Assembly: GCF_002163715.1 (NCBI RefSeq)
Contig: NZ_CP015698.1
Coordinates: 558,001 to 622,000 of the forward strand
Reading direction: 5' to 3'
Origin: Curvibacter sp. AEP1-3
GTDB lineage: Bacteria > Pseudomonadota > Gammaproteobacteria > Burkholderiales > Burkholderiaceae_C
Length of the DNA stretch: 64,000 bases
The translations under genes and the position numbers were made by a program. This document shows positions 7,286 through 14,402 of this stretch, piece by piece. The notes below the pieces were generated by a model. That model was not told where the DNA came from. It searched no databases and worked only from the letters and a program-made list of their open reading frames with translations. Positions within the stretch are counted from its first letter, which is position 1. Every line of letters begins with the position of its first letter.

Positions 7286-8074
7286 TCAGGCTCCCAGCTT
7301 TTCCGCTGCCTGCCGAATCCGAGCGCGCATGCGCTTCGCAAGGAAGTTGTCGGCATCGGCTTTTTCAGCGATGCGGGCCATGTTGAGGCGTGGCGTATAG
7401 CTGGGCGTGCGCACGAACATGAGCACGGGGCGCACATCGGCGCCCGTAGTGCCCACGACTGCCCAGATGCCGGGTGCGAGGTGGCCGGTTTTGCCGCTGC
7501 GCAGCTTGCCGTAGGCCACAAAGTAGCGCCGGCCAGAAACCTTGCTGGTGCCTTTGATCAGGTTGGCTTTGCGCTTGTCGCTCATATTGGCCTTAAAGCC
7601 CTGCTCCCCGAAGGCTTGGAAGTAGCTGATGAGCTGCACCAGGAAGGGCCCGCGCATGTTGCCGCGGCCATCGTCACTGCCAGGGAAAGGAACGCGGGGC
7701 AGCGCGGTCTGGTAACCAGCAGGCAGGATGCCGGCACGGCGCAGGATGACTTCGGAGCGCTTGTCGCGGCGGGTGCCGCCGGCCTCTTGCGCGCGCAGGA
7801 TCTGCTGGGGGTCTATGCCCTTGCCGCCGAAGTAGGTGGGCTCGATGGTGGCGCTGAGGCTGCTGGCGTCGGCCTGTTTGACGTAGACGCTTTTGAGGAT
7901 GTAGGGCGTGGGGTCTTGGAAGACGCTAGCCATTTCCGCCTGCATGGTGCGGCGCACCTGAAATGCGGTGTCGGTGATGGCCTTGGCGGCGGCTTCGCGG
8001 AGCTGGGGGCCGCTGAGCTGGTTGAGCTGCTTGAGGACCTTCTCCAAGCCTTCCATCTTGAGGGTGATTTTCAT
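7286..8074 (-). CDS. Phage minor tail/tail-completion-like protein (gpZ-like)
   Basis: 263 residues from the ATG giving MKITLKMEGLEKVLKQLNQL; a longer upstream frame has Pro/Arg-rich shadow composition, and this start overlaps the preceding stop as ATGA. The opening 'MEGLEKVLKQLNQLSGPQLR' and the following 'AITDTAFQVRRTMQAEM' are typical of phage minor tail proteins of the Z or tail-completion type, which act in tail joining. Basic residues are frequent in the C-terminal half. It lies between the replication genes and the immunity leader, away from the packaging module, which is unusual. The family call comes from the N-terminal pattern and length. Confidence 0.6.
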   Translation of the reverse strand: MKITLKMEGLEKVLKQLNQLSGPQLREAAAKAITDTAFQVRRTMQAEMASVFQDPTPYILKSVYVKQADASSLSATIEPTYFGGKGIDPQQILRAQEAGGTRRDKRSEVILRRAGILPAGYQTALPRVPFPGSDDGRGNMRGPFLVQLISYFQAFGEQGFKANMSDKRKANLIKGTSKVSGRRYFVAYGKLRSGKTGHLAPGIWAVVGTTGADVRPVLMFVRTPSYTPRLNMARIAEKADADNFLAKRMRARIRQAAEKLGA

Positions 8075-8325
8075 GATGCTTGCTCGCTTTCGGTTTTTGC
8101 GGCTTTGGAGGCGATCAGCGCGGGGATGGCACCCAACCCCTGCGCCACACCTTCTTTGCTGCCGGTGAGCGTGATTTGCAGGCGGCGCAGGCCGGGGAAG
8201 ACGCCTTGGGCGATCAGGTCGCGGCAAAGGGTGCCGAGTTCAGGCCAGTCGCGCAGGGCTTGCTTGAACTCGGGGAGGTTTTCTTCCGTGCAGCGGATGG
8301 TTTTCTTTACCGGTTGGCAGTCCAT
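8071..8325 (-). CDS. Small phage protein of unknown function
   Basis: 84 residues from the ATG giving MDCQPVKKTIRC; a second ATG lies one codon upstream (8328). The sequence is acidic then basic ('ENLPEFKQALRDWPEL', 'SKAAKTESEQAS') with a hydrophobic middle 'LQITLTGSKEG'. The ribosome binding site is weak (AAAAGAA). It overlaps the gpZ-like gene by 4 bases, so the two are coupled. Longer upstream extensions of this frame run through the repeat-rich origin-like DNA and read as Cys/His-rich nonsense, so they were not used. No domain recognised. Confidence 0.55.
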   Translation of the reverse strand: MDCQPVKKTIRCTEENLPEFKQALRDWPELGTLCRDLIAQGVFPGLRRLQITLTGSKEGVAQGLGAIPALIASKAAKTESEQAS

Positions 8326-8340
8326 CATTTCTTTTGTGCG

Positions 8341-8590
8341 GGATGTGGGGGATGTAGTGCGGCATGCGAAAACGCGCAAACCCGCATGGGCATTGACGTG
8401 TGCGGTGTGTGCGGTATGTGCGGGGTACAGGCGCACAGGTGTGCGCACATGCGCACGCCTGCACACACGCACGCCTGCATGGGAAACCGCAAACGATGCC
8501 GCACATACCGCACAACCCATATAAATCAACGACTTAACCCCGCACACGATGGCGCACGGCATACCGCACACACCGCACAGATTTGGGGTT
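8341..8590. other. Candidate replication origin: iteron-rich inverted repeats and AT-rich segment
   Basis: This gap between the small gene and the primase gene holds many TGTGCGG units in both orientations. TGTGCGGTGTGTGCGGTATG occurs on the plus strand at about 8399-8418 and again on the minus strand at about 8579-8560, forming a large inverted repeat. Further copies are CCGCACATACCGCAC (about 8499-8513) and a perfect-arm palindrome GTGCGCA-CA-TGCGCAC near 8440-8457. Between them is an AT-rich patch, ATATAAATCAACGACTTAA (about 8519-8537). P4-type primases bind iterons at the origin with their C-terminal domain, so an iteron cluster next to this primase is a good origin candidate. Replication activity is inferred. 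Confidence 0.55.
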
Positions 8591-8606
8591 ATGGCCAGAG
8601 CGCGCA

Positions 8607-11054
8607 TCACTTTTGGGCCTTGTAGTCTTTGAGGCTGACGCGGAATGCGTCGATGCGGCCACCCAGCCAGATGGCTTCTTTGTCGCCAAAGGGGCGCTCT
8701 TGGCAGCCGGGCATGTAGGTGACGCCATGGGGGCCGATGGCGGTCTCGGAGCCCAGCAGGTTGTAGCGCTTGCGCTCGGTGGTGGCGCCGTGCTTGCGCA
8801 TGATGGCGTTGGAGAAGCGCGGAAGGTTGAGGGCTTTGAGGCCCACGTTGTTGCACCACACCTGGTAGAGCTCGTAGAAGTCCTGCGTGAGCGCAGGCAG
8901 CAGCAAGCCGGGCGACACCATGTTGTCAGTAGACCGGCCCTTCAGCGGTGGGAATCCGGGTATCTCGCCGGCTTCGAAGTCTTGAATGAAGCGGCTGGGG
9001 CTGTCCAAGCCGAGGTTGATCAGCTCGCGCTTGGCGTCTGTCATCGGCGGGAGGGTGCCCTCGTCAAAGTCGCCCAGATCGAGGTGCAGAAGGTGATGGT
9101 GTAGGGCCTCGATGCCGCCTGCTTTAATTTCTGCTTTGACGCGGCCATAAAACTCTTGTTCAAGCTTGACCGGTGTCCAGATCACTGCATGGCGCCGGTC
9201 GTCCTCTTCCAGCACCACGGGCATGGCCTCGTTGGACAGAAAGACCATGTTCACATGATTGCGCTTGTCATAGGCACTCATGTTTTTGGGATTGATGCGG
9301 ATCCAGTCCCCAGTAATGAATGCCTTGAGCTTGTTTTTAATGTGATACAGGTCAGAGCGTGCAACCACCTCGTCAGCGATCAGGAAGAGCTTGCGGCTGG
9401 CCCAGTCGTTGAACTTGTCTTCAATGGCTGACTGGTCGATCACGCGGCCATAGCGACCGTAGATGGCCATGATGCATTCGAAGAACATGTTCTTCCCCGT
9501 GCCCTGTGGACCATGGATGACCACCGTGGTTTTCATCTTGGCGCCCGGATGTTGGATCGGGTAGGCCAGCCAGCGCAGCACCCACTCATAGAGCTGGTCG
9601 GGCTTGCTGTCTTCGGCGCACATGTATTGCAGCAGCTCGAGCAGCAGATCGCAACTGCCGGCCTTGGGCACGGTGGGCCATCCGGACCAGAGGTTGCAGA
9701 GAATGTCCGGGTCTGTACAAGCAGGGTCGAAGCCCACTTGCTGCACGCGCACGATCTGCCTGTCTGGGTGCTCTGCCCACGCGCGGTGAATCTCACGTGC
9801 CAGGCAAGCATCACGCATATCGCTCATGGCCAGCAGAATGTGCTCTTGATGATCGAACACCGTGCTGCCCTGCCCGTACACCAACGCAAAGCGCTCCAGC
9901 AGCTCTTCCACGCTGTCAATCGGGCGCAGTGGGCTGTATTCGTTGCCACCCTCCCCCCCTGTGGCGGTGGCGGCGCGTTTTGGAGACGCGCGCCAATTCA
10001 GCTCCGAGAGGCGGGCCTCGATCTGGTTGCGGACTACGTGAAGGCCTTCCAGCAGGTGCAGGTCGTTGAAATCGTTGAGCTTGGTGCCCTTCTCCATCCA
10101 GCCGGCCTTGCGGGCTGCTGCATCGGTGAACCTTGGGGCAATCCATGCACCGCCCACTTCCATGGCCGCTGCACTGGCGGCAGAGATACCTGCGTTGCTG
10201 GCTTTATGTGGCTGGCCGCAGTGTGGGCAGTTGGGGCCATCGGCAGGCCATACCGGCTTGCGGCATTCTTGCTGCTGGCACTTCTGGGTTTCGTCGTCAT
10301 CCGCGCAAATGAGGAACTGGGAACGCTTGTGGCGTGCGCGCAAGTTGCGCACCACATGGATGATGTTGCCTGCGTCAAAGGCGATGACCACGGGCAGGCC
10401 GGTGGCTTCGTACAGGCTGGCGCCCGTGGCATAGCCTTCCGCCACCAGGACGATGGGGCCAATCACCCCGATCTGGTGAAAGTGCCCTTTCTTGGCGAGA
10501 CCGGCTGGCCAAAATTCCTTGTCCAGCTTTTTGCGTTCACCGGTTTGTTTGCCGCGGATGACCTGTAGACCGTGAATCTGGCCGGCCACATCCAGCACTG
10601 GGATGATCATGGCCGCGCCGGGTGAGTACCGCACGCCATGGCCCAGCACGCCCTTGCGGGTGAGGTATTCGCACTCGCCCTGCTCGGAGTAGCGGCCCCA
10701 TGCTTTGCGGGCCCGCTCGGCTGCGCGCTCCTGGTCGGCCTTCTCTGCCAGCTCGGAGTTGCGCTTGTCCTCAGCCATGCGGCGGCGCACTGCGTCACGC
10801 TGCTCGGTGCTCAGCTCCTGCTTGCCAATCTCCACCTTCTGGACATTGTTGTTGGTGCCTTGCCAGTTTCCGTAGCTGCCCACGATCAAGTCGTTGCCGT
10901 TGTCCAGCCGGATTTCATGCAAGTGATACCAGCCGCGCTTTTCCTTGCCGCCATCCTTCGACCGGCAACGCTGACGCTTGCCAATATCGAGGTGGTCGAC
11001 CAGCAGGCCGAACGCCTGCAACTGGCTCAAAACTTCATGGTAGTTGGAGGACAT
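8607..11054 (-). CDS. P4-alpha-like primase/helicase (TOPRIM + SF3 helicase)
   Basis: 815 residues. Residues 195-260 are a TOPRIM domain: LVAEGYATG with the catalytic Glu at 206, then LICADDDE at 248-255. Cys residues 259, 264, 276 and 279 look like a zinc ribbon inserted next to it. From about 500 comes an SF3 helicase: Walker A HGPQGTGKN (514-522) and Walker B-like LFLIADE. The last 85 residues (LPRFSN, RKRY, YMPGC, WLGG) form a module also present at the end of the Rha-family protein. Such proteins unwind and prime phage DNA at an iteron origin, and an iteron-rich segment lies just downstream at 8341-8590. A non-coding gap of about 170 bases separates it from the CII-family gene. Confidence 0.92.
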   Translation of the reverse strand: MSSNYHEVLSQLQAFGLLVDHLDIGKRQRCRSKDGGKEKRGWYHLHEIRLDNGNDLIVGSYGNWQGTNNNVQKVEIGKQELSTEQRDAVRRRMAEDKRNSELAEKADQERAAERARKAWGRYSEQGECEYLTRKGVLGHGVRYSPGAAMIIPVLDVAGQIHGLQVIRGKQTGERKKLDKEFWPAGLAKKGHFHQIGVIGPIVLVAEGYATGASLYEATGLPVVIAFDAGNIIHVVRNLRARHKRSQFLICADDDETQKCQQQECRKPVWPADGPNCPHCGQPHKASNAGISAASAAAMEVGGAWIAPRFTDAAARKAGWMEKGTKLNDFNDLHLLEGLHVVRNQIEARLSELNWRASPKRAATATGGEGGNEYSPLRPIDSVEELLERFALVYGQGSTVFDHQEHILLAMSDMRDACLAREIHRAWAEHPDRQIVRVQQVGFDPACTDPDILCNLWSGWPTVPKAGSCDLLLELLQYMCAEDSKPDQLYEWVLRWLAYPIQHPGAKMKTTVVIHGPQGTGKNMFFECIMAIYGRYGRVIDQSAIEDKFNDWASRKLFLIADEVVARSDLYHIKNKLKAFITGDWIRINPKNMSAYDKRNHVNMVFLSNEAMPVVLEEDDRRHAVIWTPVKLEQEFYGRVKAEIKAGGIEALHHHLLHLDLGDFDEGTLPPMTDAKRELINLGLDSPSRFIQDFEAGEIPGFPPLKGRSTDNMVSPGLLLPALTQDFYELYQVWCNNVGLKALNLPRFSNAIMRKHGATTERKRYNLLGSETAIGPHGVTYMPGCQERPFGDKEAIWLGGRIDAFRVSLKDYKAQK

Positions 11055-11226
11055 CAGTAACTTTCGGGGCCGCTAGCTACACACAAAAAGGGGTTCGAAT
11101 TACCCGCACGCAGAGGTGAAGGGAAGGACCCAATGCCGGGGGTGGCTGCATCAGCACCACGCAACGCGCAGGAACCAACGCCAGCGTTTACCGCTGCTGC
11201 TACCAATGGGGAGGTGGGGCTAGCTC

Positions 11227-11751
11227 TCATGAGTTGAAGGATTTCGGAGGCGTTGGGAGCTGCGCGCGCAGGCCGGCCAGCAGGTTGTTGATGGCGCTGA
11301 TAGCCTCAGATGCCAAGCCATCGCAGCGGCGCATGCTGTTGCCTGTGACCCCTGCCGCGAAGGCGTCGGACACTGCGTGCTGCAGGTCTGCCACCAGGGC
11401 GTTCATCTGCCAGTACAGGGCGTGGGGATCGTCGGTGCTGGCCGGTACCGACTTGATGACGGTGTAACCAAGGCGTGCTGCCTCGGCTTGCAGGATCCAC
11501 GGCAGACCGGAGAACTCCTGCATTTGCAGGGCTTCTTCAACGGTCGTGTGGTGGGTGGTGTTGTTGGGGTTTACCTTGTGGTTCAAGGTGTCCACCGACT
11601 TGCCCATGCGCGATGCCAGGACTTGAATGCCGCCTTGGCACTTGTGCGCTGTGTGGTAGATCGCGTCTTGAACGCTCATTCCGGTGATGTCGGGTATCTG
11701 CTCCTCTGCGCCATAGGCAGTTGCGCGAGGAATTGAAATACTTGTTTTCAT
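11227..11751 (-). CDS. Phage regulatory CII family protein (CP76-like)
   Basis: 174 residues from an ATG preceded by AAAGAGGTGGTG, a strong ribosome binding site; longer frames upstream lack one. The core, 'SVQDAIYHTAHKCQGGIQVL' then 'ASRMGKSVDTLNHKVNPNN', is the signature of the phage CII/CP76 family, with a helix-turn-helix in the first third. The C-terminal half is helical. Lambda CII-like activators set the lysis-lysogeny balance. The gene sits between the repressor region and the primase, the expected place. The 172 bases after it (11055-11226) hold no gene I can support. Confidence 0.85.
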   Translation of the reverse strand: MKTSISIPRATAYGAEEQIPDITGMSVQDAIYHTAHKCQGGIQVLASRMGKSVDTLNHKVNPNNTTHHTTVEEALQMQEFSGLPWILQAEAARLGYTVIKSVPASTDDPHALYWQMNALVADLQHAVSDAFAAGVTGNSMRRCDGLASEAISAINNLLAGLRAQLPTPPKSFNS

Positions 11752-12015
11752 GAACACCACCTCTTTGAAATCAAAATTGCCAAGCGTCGGCTTTACCGTG
11801 CGCCAGCTGGTGAAGGAATGTGTGCAGCAGGCCCACGCTGAGCTGCGTGCAACGCATCCCAAGTACCGGAGCTATGGCGGCTACCTTGGCAGCTTTCAGC
11901 CTGTTGCAAAGAAGGAGCCGCGCAATGTTTGAGCGACTGACAAGGGCGAGCTCCCCCACAGGTGGACAATGGGAGCTTCTCACCACCACCAACGCCACCA
12001 CAGGGGGTACTCATA

Positions 12016-12240
12016 ATGCAAACGCAGGAATTGCTGCTGGCTGCGCAGGTGCGACTTATCGCCAAGGAAATGCAGCAGGAGCTCTTGAAAGCCGAGCTCT
12101 CAGGAATGCCGGAAGGTCCAGCCAAAGACGCGAAAGCGGCCGATCTGGTGCTGCACAACCCAGTGCACAGCTTTACAGGTGCAGCTTTGGAAGAGCTCAA
12201 GGAATACGCCGCGCTCATAAACACGTACTTGGCCAAGTGA
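12016..12240 (+). CDS. Small helical protein of unknown function
   Basis: 74 residues from an ATG preceded by AGGGGG. The frame can be extended upstream to 11962, but that part is Pro-rich and lacks a binding site. The sequence is mainly helical and slightly acidic ('LLAAQVRLIAKEMQQELLKA', 'AALEELKEYAALINTYLAK'), with protein-like amino acid use. It lies on the plus strand between two minus-strand regulator genes (CII family and Cro-like), ending 8 bases before the Cro-like stop. No family recognised. Confidence 0.5.
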   Translation: MQTQELLLAAQVRLIAKEMQQELLKAELSGMPEGPAKDAKAADLVLHNPVHSFTGAALEELKEYAALINTYLAK

Positions 12241-12248
12241 CTGAGCTG

Positions 12249-12464
12249 TCAGGCGTGTTGAGCCGATTGGCTGGACGTGGACACACCGTGCTGCTGGGCT
12301 TGCTGCCCTTGAATGCGCAGCACCGCGCCGTTCACTTTGTCGGCAAGGCTCTGGGTCAGAACATCCGGCCAAACGTAGATCGCATGCGGGCTCTTGTAGC
12401 CCATGGCCTTAGCGGCTTTCGCTGGGGTTCCCCCCAGAAGTTCGATGGCAGTTTTTTTGAGCAT
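12249..12464 (-). CDS. Cro-like YdaS-family regulator
   Basis: 71 residues. 'IELLGGTPAKAAKAMGYKSP' followed by HAIYVWPD is the helix-turn-helix pattern of small Cro-like (YdaS type) proteins, in which a degenerate HTH is followed by W-P. The C-terminal 20 residues are Gln/Ser-rich. It is divergent from the XRE repressor gene at 12534, and the shared 69-base intergenic region carries a perfect palindrome (12472-12489). This is the classical repressor/Cro arrangement that decides lysogeny, so it probably binds that operator. Confidence 0.8.
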   Translation of the reverse strand: MLKKTAIELLGGTPAKAAKAMGYKSPHAIYVWPDVLTQSLADKVNGAVLRIQGQQAQQHGVSTSSQSAQHA

Positions 12465-12471
12465 GCGCGGA

Positions 12472-12489
12472 TTGTAATAGCTATTACAA
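12472..12489. promoter_or_regulatory. Perfect 18-bp palindromic operator
   Basis: TTGTAATAG followed by CTATTACAA is a perfect palindrome in the Cro/repressor intergenic region. A half site ATTACAA lies at 12506-12512. Related TGTAAT...ATTACA sites recur near the second repressor gene (14323-14360), so the two modules may read the same operators. Confidence 0.75.
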
Positions 12490-12512
12490 GCGCTGCGTGA
12501 TTTTTATTACAA
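12483..12512 (-). promoter_or_regulatory. Putative promoter of the Cro-like gene
   Basis: On the minus strand TTGTAA (12512-12507) and TGTAAT (12488-12483) are separated by 18 bases, matching sigma-70 elements at 4/6 and 5/6. The -10 lies inside the palindromic operator and the -35 on the half site, so binding at either would shut the promoter. Confidence 0.5.
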
Positions 12513-12533
12513 CTACAGGATTATTCTCACGCC

Positions 12534-12998
12534 ATGCGATACGGTGAACGCCTACAACTTGCCATGGACCATGCGGCCAAGATCAAGCAGCTCGAAAAAA
12601 TCGAGCGGATCGAAGTTGCCAGGGTCGCGGACTGCAGCACCCAAAACATCGGGATGATTCTTCGCGGTGCGCAAGGTGACCAGCATCTCAACACCGAGGC
12701 CAACTACAGGGTCGCCAACTTCCTGCGCGTGAATGCGCACTGGCTGGCCACCGAAGAAGGCGACATGCTCAAAGGCGTTGCTCCAGAGCAGCCGGCCGTG
12801 TCGTTTGAGGCCAAACAACTGGATCTTCTCTTACGCTCCATCCCAGAGGACCGCCGGTTGACAGCCTACCAAATGGCGACGCAGCTGCTGATTTCATATC
12901 TCGCGCCGGCGCCCTTGCCTCAATCTGCAGCGAGCACCAGCGCAGGGCAAGATCCACATGTTGTGGCAGCCAAGCCGTCCGCATCACACCACAAGTAG
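12534..12998 (+). CDS. XRE-family phage repressor without peptidase domain
   Basis: 154 residues. Residues 1-75 form an HTH-XRE domain ('VARVADCSTQNIGMILRGAQ'), followed by 'ANYRVANFLRVNAHWLATEE', the usual end of CI-type N-terminal domains. There is no S24 peptidase or autocleavage domain; the C-terminus is helical, then Ala/Ser-rich. Induction may therefore not run through RecA-stimulated self-cleavage. It diverges from the Cro-like gene across the palindromic operator and is the best candidate for the main lysogenic repressor. Its last 230 bases overlap an antisense frame (12769-13284). Confidence 0.85.
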   Translation: MRYGERLQLAMDHAAKIKQLEKIERIEVARVADCSTQNIGMILRGAQGDQHLNTEANYRVANFLRVNAHWLATEEGDMLKGVAPEQPAVSFEAKQLDLLLRSIPEDRRLTAYQMATQLLISYLAPAPLPQSAASTSAGQDPHVVAAKPSASHHK

Positions 12999-13284
12999 CC
13001 AGATACGTGCAGAACTCGACCGCCTGGTGATATTGGTCCTCTCGGACAATCAGCGCCCAGGGAATGTCGGGAACCCGGTATTCGGGCTGCTTTGCTTCCT
13101 CTGAAAAAATGGTGATCGCGCCGTCGTAGCGCTCAATGATTCCGTCGCAATACGAGGCTGCAAGCCTCGGCACGATAGATCGGGCTTCCGGATGCCCGAA
13201 AATTCCAGAGTGACGCGCCAGCAGGACGCCGCCCTCCACATACTCGCAGCGCGTGACAGCACTGCTGGACCTCAATTCCCACAT
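12769..13284 (-). CDS. Hypothetical protein, antisense-overlapping the repressor gene
   Basis: 171 residues from the ATG giving MWELRSSSAV with GGGGG just upstream. Roughly the first 95 residues look like real protein ('GIFGHPEARSIVPRLAASYC', 'PWALIVREDQYHQAVEFC'). The last 75 are Arg/Pro/Ala-rich and lie opposite the repressor coding end, so the natural protein may have been longer on another end or shortened by recombination. No family recognised. The unusual 230-base convergent overlap keeps confidence low. Confidence 0.4.
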   Translation of the reverse strand: MWELRSSSAVTRCEYVEGGVLLARHSGIFGHPEARSIVPRLAASYCDGIIERYDGAITIFSEEAKQPEYRVPDIPWALIVREDQYHQAVEFCTYLATCGVMRTAWLPQHVDLALRWCSLQIEARAPARDMKSAAASPFGRLSTGGPLGWSVREDPVVWPQTTRPAALEQRL

Positions 13285-13473
13285 CAAACCCCCTGATGAA
13301 GCCTATTTTTGGCCGATTTGTGACAAATTGTATTTGCACCATGTGCGCACAAAAAGTCTACCGGAGAAATACACCTTTTCCGGCCAAACTATTCACCAGA
13401 GGGACAGCAACCGTGTACAGGGCTGATCAAGAAAATATCAGTTTCGCCTGCGGAAATGAAAAATTCACAAATC

Positions 13474-13492
13474 CAGTGTTACAAAAACACTG
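13474..13492 (-). terminator. Hairpin terminator after the zinc-ribbon membrane gene
   Basis: CAGTGTT and AACACTG pair around a 5-base loop directly after the stop of the minus-strand gene at 13494. On that strand it is followed by a T-rich tract (GATTTGTGAATTTTTC). The 209 bases from 13285 to 13493 hold no other feature I can support. Confidence 0.5.
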
Positions 13493-13493
13493 A

Positions 13494-13778
13494 TTAATTC
13501 ACGGCATCCTGTGGCACAGATGCACCACAGTGTTTACAGCGCACAGCCTCAACCTTGATGAACTCGGCACATTCCGGGCATTTGCGCGCACTCACGCCGA
13601 ACGGCAGGCCGGTGATGGGGTTGATTTTTGAGTTTTTGCCGCGAAACAAAAGCACCAGCGCGCCCACCAGTGGACTGAGCAGTAATGACAGCAGCGCGAA
13701 CAAGAAGCCACTGCGGCCCCAGCTCTGCGCCCAATAGCCCACCGCCACACAAAACAAACCGTAGACCAAGTAAAACAT
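13494..13778 (-). CDS. Small membrane protein with C-terminal zinc ribbon
   Basis: 94 residues from the ATG giving MFYLVYGLF, with AAGGGG upstream. Two transmembrane segments occupy about residues 1-18 and 25-47 (FLFALLSLLLSPLVGALVLL). A double CxxC zinc ribbon closes the chain: CPEC and CKHC about 17 residues apart. The basic linker between them suggests the ribbon is cytoplasmic. It lies in the lysogeny-control region beside two repressor genes, where lysogenic-conversion or superinfection-exclusion genes often sit. That role is a guess; the topology and the ribbon are seen. Confidence 0.65.
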   Translation of the reverse strand: MFYLVYGLFCVAVGYWAQSWGRSGFLFALLSLLLSPLVGALVLLFRGKNSKINPITGLPFGVSARKCPECAEFIKVEAVRCKHCGASVPQDAVN

Positions 13779-13795
13779 GCGCACCCCTTGGTAGA

Positions 13796-14170
13796 TCAGG
13801 ATTCCAACGGCTTGCCCAGATGCAGTGCCGCCAGTCCATTGTGTACTACCTCGTACATGTGGGGGCTGTGGGCCAGCGTGGTGAATAGCGCAACCACCGT
13901 GGCCTTGTCATAGTCACCAGCCGCCTGCAAGTGCTCAGCCAGAACGCGCAGCGCTTCTTCCAAGGGCATGCGCCGATCTGAGTCGCCGAACTCGAGCCAC
14001 TCCAGCGTGCAGCCCACAAACTCAGCGCACTGGCGCATGTATTTCTGGGGAATGCCGCGCAGCTTCCAGTGGTTGATGTTGCCCTTGCTTGTGCCCAAGG
14101 CGTCAGCGAGCGACACAAAAGACTTCCTCTTGCGTCGCATCTCTCTGACCAATCTCTCCCAAGCACTCAT
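13796..14170 (-). CDS. Second XRE/CI-like phage regulator
   Basis: 124 residues. 'KSFVSLADALGTSKGNINHW' then KLRGIPQKY is an HTH of the type found in phage CI/Cro proteins, followed by 'CAEFVGCTLEWLEFGD', the usual closing helix of the DNA-binding domain. The C-terminal 50 residues are helical (EEALRVLAEHLQAAGDYDK) and may dimerise. It diverges from the early operon starting at 14403, with TGTAAT-type half sites in between, so it probably represses that operon and itself. It is separate from the repressor at 12534, giving the element two repressor modules. Confidence 0.8.
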   Translation of the reverse strand: MSAWERLVREMRRKRKSFVSLADALGTSKGNINHWKLRGIPQKYMRQCAEFVGCTLEWLEFGDSDRRMPLEEALRVLAEHLQAAGDYDKATVVALFTTLAHSPHMYEVVHNGLAALHLGKPLES

Positions 14171-14310
14171 CCCCCATTTTTTGCAAAGGGATTACACAAA
14201 ACGTTTACTTCTGAAAGAGTGATTACGGGGTGTAAGTAGGCCGCACATCTCGTCTGGCGGCCCAGATACATGGGACTTTCCCTAGATTCCGCTCCCAAAA
14301 ACAAGCGAAT

Positions 14311-14360
14311 TTGCAAATCTTCTGTAATTTGTATTTACTTTGCTTGTAATTTCCATTACA
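14311..14360 (+). promoter_or_regulatory. Putative early promoter with operator half sites
   Basis: TTGCAA (14311-14316) and TTTACT (14334-14339) have 17-base spacing. TGTAAT lies in the spacer (14323-14328), and TGTAAT-TTCC-ATTACA (14345-14360), with perfect 6-base arms, lies just downstream. A repressor there would block the early operon that begins at 14403. The rest of 14171-14402 holds further ATTACA-like half sites near 14191 and no gene. Confidence 0.5.
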
Positions 14361-14402
14361 TTTATTTCAACCCAGCAAGCGAACGCTGGATTGGAGTGAA
14401 AA

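Noticed and set aside
8240..8515. Cys/His-rich frames such as MCGMCGIVCGF
   Set aside because: They are translations of the TGTGCGG iterons; low complexity and no ribosome binding site.
11088..11106. GGTTCGAATTACCC, tRNA T-arm look
   Set aside because: The flanking stem does not pair properly and no acceptor or anticodon arm is present.
11750..11932. 60-residue plus-strand frame MNTTSLKSK
   Set aside because: It starts on the complement of the CII-family start and binding site; no own ribosome binding site and no recognisable domain.
13296..13493. 65-residue plus-strand frame
   Set aside because: It covers the upstream region of the minus-strand gene at 13284 and the terminator at 13474; no ribosome binding site.
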